Made by a program: the position numbers and the translations under genes
Notes under the pieces: generated by a model
The model's input: the letters and a program-made list of their open reading frames with translations, nothing else
Told to the model about the DNA's origin: nothing
Databases searched by the model: none
Assembly: GCA_905181755.1 (NCBI GenBank)
Contig: CAJIYY010000068.1
Coordinates: 1 to 10,999 of the forward strand
Reading direction: 5' to 3'
DNA from: Candidatus Dadabacteria bacterium UBA1144
GTDB taxonomy: Bacteria > Desulfobacterota_D > UBA1144
DNA length: 10,999 bases
Shown here: piece after piece, positions 7,396-10,999 of the stretch
How the letters are laid out: every line of letters starts with the position of its first letter
Numbering within the stretch: the stretch's first letter is position 1

Positions 7396-7516
7396 TTCTA
7401 GGCGGCCACACTGGAGGGGGTACACCCGGTTCCATTCCGAACCCGGAAGTTAAGTCCTCAGAGGCCGATGATACTGAGACCCGTTGGTTTTGGGAAAGTA
7501 GGTAGCTGCCTAGTTA
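7396..7516 (+). rRNA. rrf: 5S ribosomal RNA, solitary gene
   Basis: The sequence has the length (about 120 nt) and conserved elements of 5S rRNA. Helix I closes CTAGGCGGC (7398-7406) against GCTGCCTAG (7505-7513). The helix III region reads CCATTCCGAACCCGGAAGTTAAG-like from about 7430 to 7453, followed by GGCCGATGATACTGAG and GGGAAAGTAGGTAG. The ends are set by alignment to E. coli 5S and may be off by one or two bases. No 16S or 23S lies next to it: it stands between rpoD and purN, with its own promoter and no room for a long precursor. purN begins about 9 nt downstream. Confidence 0.93.
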
Positions 7517-7524
7517 TTTTTCTT

Positions 7525-8130
7525 ATGTCTGATAAATTTAAAATAGCTATCTTTTCTTCAGGTAATGGTTCAAATTTTGAAGCAATCGTTAAAGCCAAAA
7601 TACCTAATGTCGAAGTTTCATTCCTATTGTGTAACGTAAAAGATGCTTATGTTATAGAGAGAGCTAAAAACTTATCTATAGAAACGATATTCATATCTCA
7701 TAAAGATTTTGACTCCAGGAAAGCTTTTGAAGTAGAGATAATCTCACAAATGAAAGATTATGATATCGAGCTAATTGTTTTGGCCGGTTTTAAAAGAATA
7801 TTATCTCCCTTTTTTACATCTCACTATGAAAAGAAAGTCATAAACCTTCATCCATCTTTGCTTCCCGCCTTTACAGGTCTTCATGCTCCAAGGCAAGCTG
7901 TAGATTATGGTGCCAAGTTTAGTGGATGTACAGTTCATTATGTTGATGAGGGTATTGATACCGGTCCAATTATTACTCAAGGTTTAGTTGAAATTCATGA
8001 TAATGATACTGAAGAAACATTAATTGAGAAAATACATTTAAAAGAACATGAAATTCTACCTAAGGCAATTAAATTAATATCAGAAGACAAATGTGTCCTT
8101 GAAGGCAGAAGAGTTACAATTAAAACCTAA
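7525..8130 (+). CDS. purN: Phosphoribosylglycinamide formyltransferase
   Basis: PurN transfers a formyl group from 10-formyltetrahydrofolate to GAR, the third step of purine synthesis. The 201-residue length is typical. The phosphate loop is IFSSGNGSNFEAI (9-21). LAGFKRILSP (86-95) and NLHPSLLPAFTG (107-118) carry catalytic Asn107 and His109. The signature GCTVHYVDEGIDTGPII (134-150) carries Asp145. These match E. coli Asn106, His108 and Asp144. The start at 7525 is the only ATG that keeps the gene clear of the 5S rRNA; the in-frame ATG at 7468 lies inside the rRNA and would add 19 non-homologous residues. No Shine-Dalgarno is present and the leader may be 5S rRNA itself. The stop overlaps the convergent DAHP synthase stop by 4 bp. 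purM, often adjacent, is not here. Confidence 0.96.
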   Translation: MSDKFKIAIFSSGNGSNFEAIVKAKIPNVEVSFLLCNVKDAYVIERAKNLSIETIFISHKDFDSRKAFEVEIISQMKDYDIELIVLAGFKRILSPFFTSHYEKKVINLHPSLLPAFTGLHAPRQAVDYGAKFSGCTVHYVDEGIDTGPIITQGLVEIHDNDTEETLIEKIHLKEHEILPKAIKLISEDKCVLEGRRVTIKT

Positions 8131-9146
8131 ATATTTTTCCCAATAGCTTTTGCTATTACCCTTGCTTTTTTTACCATCTCAGTGAATTTTTTTGGTTTAA
8201 GAGATTGTCCGCCGTCACTTAAAGCTATTTCTGGTTTGTTGTGAACCTCTACAGCTAAGCCGTCAGCTCCAGCAGCAATAGCTGCATATGCGATTGGCGA
8301 TACGTATTGCCAATACCCGGTACCATGTGCAGGATCTCCAATAACGGGCAAATGAGTTTTTTCTTTTAAAACCGGTATTGCGTTTATATCAAAGGTATTT
8401 CGGGTAGCTGTCTCAAAAGTTCTAATTCCTCTTTCGCATAGAGCTACACTCATATTTCCTTCTGCTAGAAGATATTCAGCACACAACAGGAATTCATTTA
8501 TCGTAGTTGACATACCTCTTTTTAATAAAACAGGCTTCTTAGTCTTACCAACAGCCTTAAGTAGTGCGTAGTTTTGACAGTTCCTTGCACCTATTTGAAT
8601 CATGTCAGCATATTTACAAACCAAATCTAAATCCTTAACATCCAGAACTTCTGTTACAACTGGAAGCTCAGCTTCATCTCCTGCCTTTCTAAGTAGAATC
8701 AGACCCTCTTCTCCCATCCCCTGGAAAGTATAAGGAGAAGTTCTTGGTTTAAATGCTCCACCTCTAAGAATTGTCGCACCGCTAGATTTCACTGCTTTTG
8801 CTATTTCAAATATTTGTTCTTCCGACTCTATTGAGCAAGGACCAGCTATGAGTGTGAGGGAATTCCCACCAACTATTGTATTACCAACTTTAAATGACGA
8901 GTCTTCATTTCTAAATTCTCTACTTCCTAGCTTGTGAGGTTGCATAATAGGAACGACAGCCTCTACTCCAGGTAGTTGTCCAAGAAGATTCATATGTTGT
9001 TGCTTCTCTTTCTGATCTCCAACAGCGCCAATTATTGTCTTAGACTTTCCTTTAACTACCTCAGCCGTGTACCCGTAGTCCTTCACTGCCGCTATAATTT
9101 TTTCTAAATCTTCATTAGAAGATGAACTTTTCAAAACAACTATCAT
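8127..9146 (-). CDS. aroF: 3-deoxy-7-phosphoheptulonate (DAHP) synthase, type I-beta with N-terminal regulatory domain
   Basis: This enzyme condenses phosphoenolpyruvate and erythrose 4-phosphate, the first step of the shikimate pathway; AroB, encoded nearby, does the second. The 339-residue protein closely resembles the Thermotoga maritima enzyme (338 aa). Residues 1 to about 70 form the ferredoxin-like regulatory domain (MIVVLKSSSSNEDLEKII), which in that enzyme mediates tyrosine/phenylalanine feedback. The TIM barrel follows with AGPCSIES (Cys104), GGAFKPRTSPYTFQG, IQIGARNCQN, LLKRGMSTT, GDPAHGTG (His274), AVEVH (Glu300) and ALSDGGQSL (Asp311). Cys, His, Glu and Asp are the metal ligands. 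The start at 9146 is fixed by a perfect GGAGGT; an in-frame ATG at 9197 would lie upstream of the promoter -10. It is a lone gene between convergent purN and divergent plsC. The symbol aroF follows common usage for this type. Confidence 0.96.
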   Translation of the reverse strand: MIVVLKSSSSNEDLEKIIAAVKDYGYTAEVVKGKSKTIIGAVGDQKEKQQHMNLLGQLPGVEAVVPIMQPHKLGSREFRNEDSSFKVGNTIVGGNSLTLIAGPCSIESEEQIFEIAKAVKSSGATILRGGAFKPRTSPYTFQGMGEEGLILLRKAGDEAELPVVTEVLDVKDLDLVCKYADMIQIGARNCQNYALLKAVGKTKKPVLLKRGMSTTINEFLLCAEYLLAEGNMSVALCERGIRTFETATRNTFDINAIPVLKEKTHLPVIGDPAHGTGYWQYVSPIAYAAIAAGADGLAVEVHNKPEIALSDGGQSLKPKKFTEMVKKARVIAKAIGKNI

Positions 9147-9150
9147 AAAA

Positions 9151-9156
9151 ACCTCC
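9151..9156 (-). promoter_or_regulatory. Shine-Dalgarno of the DAHP synthase gene
   Basis: On the minus strand GGAGGT precedes the ATG by four T residues. It is the best ribosome-binding site in the window and decides the start at 9146. Confidence 0.9.
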
Positions 9157-9169
9157 GATGCTATATAGT

Positions 9170-9197
9170 ATTTTATGGAAAAAAGAATCTTTATCAA
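9170..9197 (-). promoter_or_regulatory. Promoter of the DAHP synthase gene
   Basis: Reading the minus strand, TTGATA (9197-9192) and TAAAAT (9175-9170) are separated by 16 bp, each matching five of six consensus bases. Initiation near 9163 leaves a leader of about 17 nt holding the GGAGGT site. This rules out the longer reading from 9197. No operator or attenuator is seen, consistent with feedback control acting on the enzyme itself. Confidence 0.6.
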
Positions 9198-9214
9198 ATT
9201 TATTAGAAAAAATT

Positions 9215-9931
9215 ATGCAGATTAATATTTTAAAAAACTCAATATCTTTATTAAAGTGGATTATCATCGCCCTTCTCACACTTCTCTGTGGGACGCTAAC
9301 TATAGCAATTTCATTGGTCTCTCCTAAATTTGCTTGTCTTACTAGTGTGAAGTTGTGGGGGAAACTAATTCTATTTTTTTGCAATATAAGATTAAAAGTA
9401 GAGGGTATTGATAATTTATCAGATAAGCCTTTGATCGTAATGTATAATCACAAAAGTTTTTTTGATATTTTTTGTTTCAGCTCTTTCATGCCGTATGATT
9501 GGAGAGCAATGATGAAAAAAGAACTCTTAAATTTCCCAGTTTTTGGTCAGGCTGTTAAAATAATGGGGCATTACTTTGTAGCTAGAGATGGATCGTTTGA
9601 GGACAGAAGAGAAGTCGTTAGAATGTTAAAAAAAATTAAGAATGGAAGAATTGTTTTTATTGCTCCTGAAGGTACAAGAAATCCAGATCCTGGCCTATTA
9701 GATTTTAAAACTGGCGGGTTCTTTATAGCAAGAAAGACTGACACTAATATTCTTCCAATGATCATTGATGGTGCTGGTAGCATTCTCGATAAAGGTTCAA
9801 TGAATATTAATTCTGGTTTAATTACTATTAAGTTTCTAAAGGAAATTCAAGTTTCTGACTATTCCTCTAATAAAGAAGGGATTGAAAAACTAAGACTTGA
9901 TACTTCTAAAATTTTCCAGGAAAATCTTTAA
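9215..9931 (+). CDS. plsC: 1-acyl-sn-glycerol-3-phosphate acyltransferase
   Basis: PlsC acylates lysophosphatidic acid to phosphatidic acid at the inner face of the cytoplasmic membrane, a step of phospholipid synthesis. From 9215 the protein is 238 residues, typical for the family. A hydrophobic stretch at about 14-34 (WIIIALLTLLCGTLTIAIS) is an N-terminal membrane anchor. The acyltransferase motifs follow in order: NHKSFFD (78-84, the HX4D catalytic His79/Asp84), KKELLNFPVFG (101-111), FIAPEGTR (148-155) and ILPMIIDGA (179-187). An in-frame ATG at 9158 would add 19 polar residues and reach back across the DAHP synthase promoter. I prefer 9215, but neither start has a good Shine-Dalgarno. 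The stop is one base from the convergent trmB stop. The exact acyl-chain specificity cannot be read. Confidence 0.9.
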   Translation: MQINILKNSISLLKWIIIALLTLLCGTLTIAISLVSPKFACLTSVKLWGKLILFFCNIRLKVEGIDNLSDKPLIVMYNHKSFFDIFCFSSFMPYDWRAMMKKELLNFPVFGQAVKIMGHYFVARDGSFEDRREVVRMLKKIKNGRIVFIAPEGTRNPDPGLLDFKTGGFFIARKTDTNILPMIIDGAGSILDKGSMNINSGLITIKFLKEIQVSDYSSNKEGIEKLRLDTSKIFQENL

Positions 9932-9949
9932 CTTATTTTTTTATAAGTT
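9930..9949. repeat. Inverted repeat between convergent plsC and trmB
   Basis: AACTTAT (9930-9936) and ATAAGTT (9943-9949) flank six T residues and overlap both stop codons. The stem is seven pairs with one G-C. It could be a weak two-way terminator, but no strong T-tract follows on either strand. It is listed because nothing else separates the two converging genes. Confidence 0.3.
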
Positions 9950-10526
9950 TTACACCAAGGATTTTTCTATCCCCTTTCTTATATAGTTCTTGGAATTTAG
10001 TTAAAGTTAGAGAAGAGTCAAAATTATTTTTAGTCCTATCAATTGAGAATTTTGTTTTTTTAATATCTTCTTTAATTTTTTCAAAATACTCTTTACTGTC
10101 TGTTTTTATATAAAGAGCGCCTTTTCTTTTCATCTTACTGTACAGTGCCTTAAGGAAGCTAGCACTAATTAATCTATTTTTTTGATGCTTTTCTTTTGGC
10201 CAGGGGTCTGGATTATTAATGAAAACTTTATTGAGGGAGTTGGATGGTAATATTTTCTCTATAAAAATAGTGGCATCGCATAGAGCAAATTTTAAGTTAC
10301 TTAAACCATTTAGCTTCGTTCTTCTTAAACATTTTATGATTCTTCCGTATTTAATTTCTACTCCTAAAAATTCTTTGCCAGGATGACGAGATGCAAGTTC
10401 CACAATAAACTCTCCTTCTCCACATCCAACATCTAAGATTATGACCTTGTTACCAAGAGACTTTTGGAAGTTAACTACAGAGAAATCAACCAAATAATTT
10501 GAGAATTCTTTAATTTTTAATTTCAT
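9933..10526 (-). CDS. trmB: tRNA (guanine-N7-)-methyltransferase
   Basis: TrmB uses S-adenosylmethionine to form 7-methylguanosine at position 46 of tRNA variable loops. The 197-residue protein is at the short end for the family. The SAM-binding motif is ILDVGCGEGEF (30-40), with GVEIK (55-59) as the acidic end of strand 2 and CDA (83-85) next. The TrmB signature is NNPDPWPKEKHQKNRL (104-119), holding the catalytic-site aspartate Asp107. The C-terminal TLTKFQELYKKGDRKI (174-189) is the usual substrate-binding end. The extra N-terminal segment found in E. coli TrmB is missing. The ATG at 10526 lies inside the last codons of aroB (17-nt overlap), so the two are probably translated together. No strong Shine-Dalgarno is seen. 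Confidence 0.94.
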   Translation of the reverse strand: MKLKIKEFSNYLVDFSVVNFQKSLGNKVIILDVGCGEGEFIVELASRHPGKEFLGVEIKYGRIIKCLRRTKLNGLSNLKFALCDATIFIEKILPSNSLNKVFINNPDPWPKEKHQKNRLISASFLKALYSKMKRKGALYIKTDSKEYFEKIKEDIKKTKFSIDRTKNNFDSSLTLTKFQELYKKGDRKILGVKLIKK

Positions 10527-10999
10527 CTATAACATTACTTATAGCATCTGTGATCATTTTATCTTCTATCTGAATAGAATGTTTTCCTCGAGTTTTATGT
10601 ATCTCGCCAATATTCTTAGGTAAGGAGAATGTAATCTTACCTCCGCTATTCTTCTTATCTAGCCTCATATAGTCTATTAGTTTACTAACATCAGATTTTC
10701 TAATTTTTAAGCTTAAAAGTGCATATTTTCTCAGAACTTTTTTAATGTCAGAATAGTCACGTTCAGGGAGTTTCCTCATATTAAAAGATATCCTTGCTTC
10801 AATAAGCATACCTAAAGCAATACAGTCTCCATGCGATCTTGTATATCTATGGAATTTCTCAAGAGCATGCCCTACGGTATGACCAAAGTTCAAAATCATC
10901 CTTTTGTCGCCTTCTTTAAAGTCATCTTGAATGGTTTTAACTTTTATTTCTATACACTTCTTTATTATTTGCTCCACCATTTTTTTTGGATTATTAAGG
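10510..10999 (-). CDS. aroB: 3-dehydroquinate synthase, C-terminal part (cut by window edge)
   Basis: AroB cyclises DAHP to 3-dehydroquinate, the second shikimate step, using NAD+ and a divalent metal. About 163 C-terminal residues of a roughly 360-residue protein are present. The frame stays open to the right edge (LNNPKKMVEQIIKK), so the ATG at 10980 is internal and not the start. The key motif RMILNFGHTVGHALEKF holds one metal-binding histidine (GHTxGH), and RSHGDCIALGM holds another; most family members read HGE at the latter site. DKKNSGGKITFSLPKNIG matches the C-terminal DKK...G..I.F.LP..IG block. The N-terminal NAD-binding domain lies outside the window. It precedes trmB with overlapping ends, forming an aroB-trmB unit. 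Confidence 0.93.
   Translation of the reverse strand, partial: LNNPKKMVEQIIKKCIEIKVKTIQDDFKEGDKRMILNFGHTVGHALEKFHRYTRSHGDCIALGMLIEARISFNMRKLPERDYSDIKKVLRKYALLSLKIRKSDVSKLIDYMRLDKKNSGGKITFSLPKNIGEIHKTRGKHSIQIEDKMITDAISNVIDEIKN

Noticed and set aside
7468..7524. N-terminal extension of purN starting inside the 5S rRNA
   Set aside because: The 19 extra residues are the translated 3' part of 5S rRNA and have no PurN homology; the ATG at 7525 gives the normal start.
9147..9197. Longer DAHP synthase reading from an ATG at 9197
   Set aside because: It would place a perfect Shine-Dalgarno and the -10 box inside the gene; the product from 9146 begins like the T. maritima enzyme.
9158..9214. Longer PlsC reading from an ATG at 9158
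   Set aside because: It adds 19 polar residues, overlaps the DAHP synthase promoter and has no ribosome-binding site. It is not fully excluded.
9115..9384. Minus-strand 89-codon open frame across the plsC 5' end
   Set aside because: It overlaps plsC and the DAHP synthase start region and has no homology signal or ribosome-binding site.
10978..10980. ATG at 10980 as the aroB start
   Set aside because: The frame stays open to the window edge, and the product from here would lack the whole NAD-binding domain.

Overview
The window is a very compact stretch of bacterial chromosome, low in G+C (about one third by eye). It carries ten protein genes, one 5S rRNA gene and almost no free intergenic sequence. 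All genes are housekeeping: glycolysis/pentose phosphate (eno, tkt), leucine biosynthesis (leuC), the macromolecular-synthesis operon (rpsU-dnaG-rpoD), 5S rRNA, purine synthesis (purN), the shikimate pathway (a type I-beta DAHP synthase and aroB), phospholipid synthesis (plsC) and tRNA modification (trmB). I see no mobile element, CRISPR array, tRNA, prophage or toxin-antitoxin gene, and no undescribed system.

Layout: leuC (5' part only, cut by the left edge) and eno lie on the minus strand as an eno-leuC unit. eno diverges from tkt across 100 bp. On the plus strand tkt is followed by rpsU-dnaG-rpoD, which has its own strong sigma-70-type promoter, then a lone 5S rRNA gene with its own promoter, then purN starting only about 9 nt after the rRNA. 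purN converges on the DAHP synthase gene with overlapping stop codons. That gene diverges from plsC, and plsC converges on trmB with one base between the stops. trmB follows aroB on the minus strand with a 17-nt overlap; aroB is cut by the right edge.

Organism: the rpsU-dnaG-rpoD order, together with PlsC, TrmB and LeuC, fits a Gram-negative-type bacterium with a streamlined, AT-rich genome. The DAHP synthase is of the Thermotoga/Bacillus/deltaproteobacterial kind (N-terminal regulatory domain plus barrel), not the type I-alpha enzyme of enteric gammaproteobacteria. S21 is short (65 aa), and the 5S sequence is unlike that of E. coli in several places. This points away from gammaproteobacteria, perhaps to a lineage of the old 'delta' assemblage or another free-living low-GC group. 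I cannot place it further from sequence alone.

Regulation: clear promoters precede rpsU, eno and the DAHP synthase gene, and a likely one precedes 5S. Their TTGACA/TATAAT-like boxes agree with the conserved -10 and -35 recognition residues of the RpoD encoded here. Only rpsU and the DAHP synthase gene have a convincing Shine-Dalgarno sequence; most other starts lack one. One AT-rich hairpin with a T-tract after rpoD looks like a real terminator, and it overlaps the -35 box of the 5S promoter.
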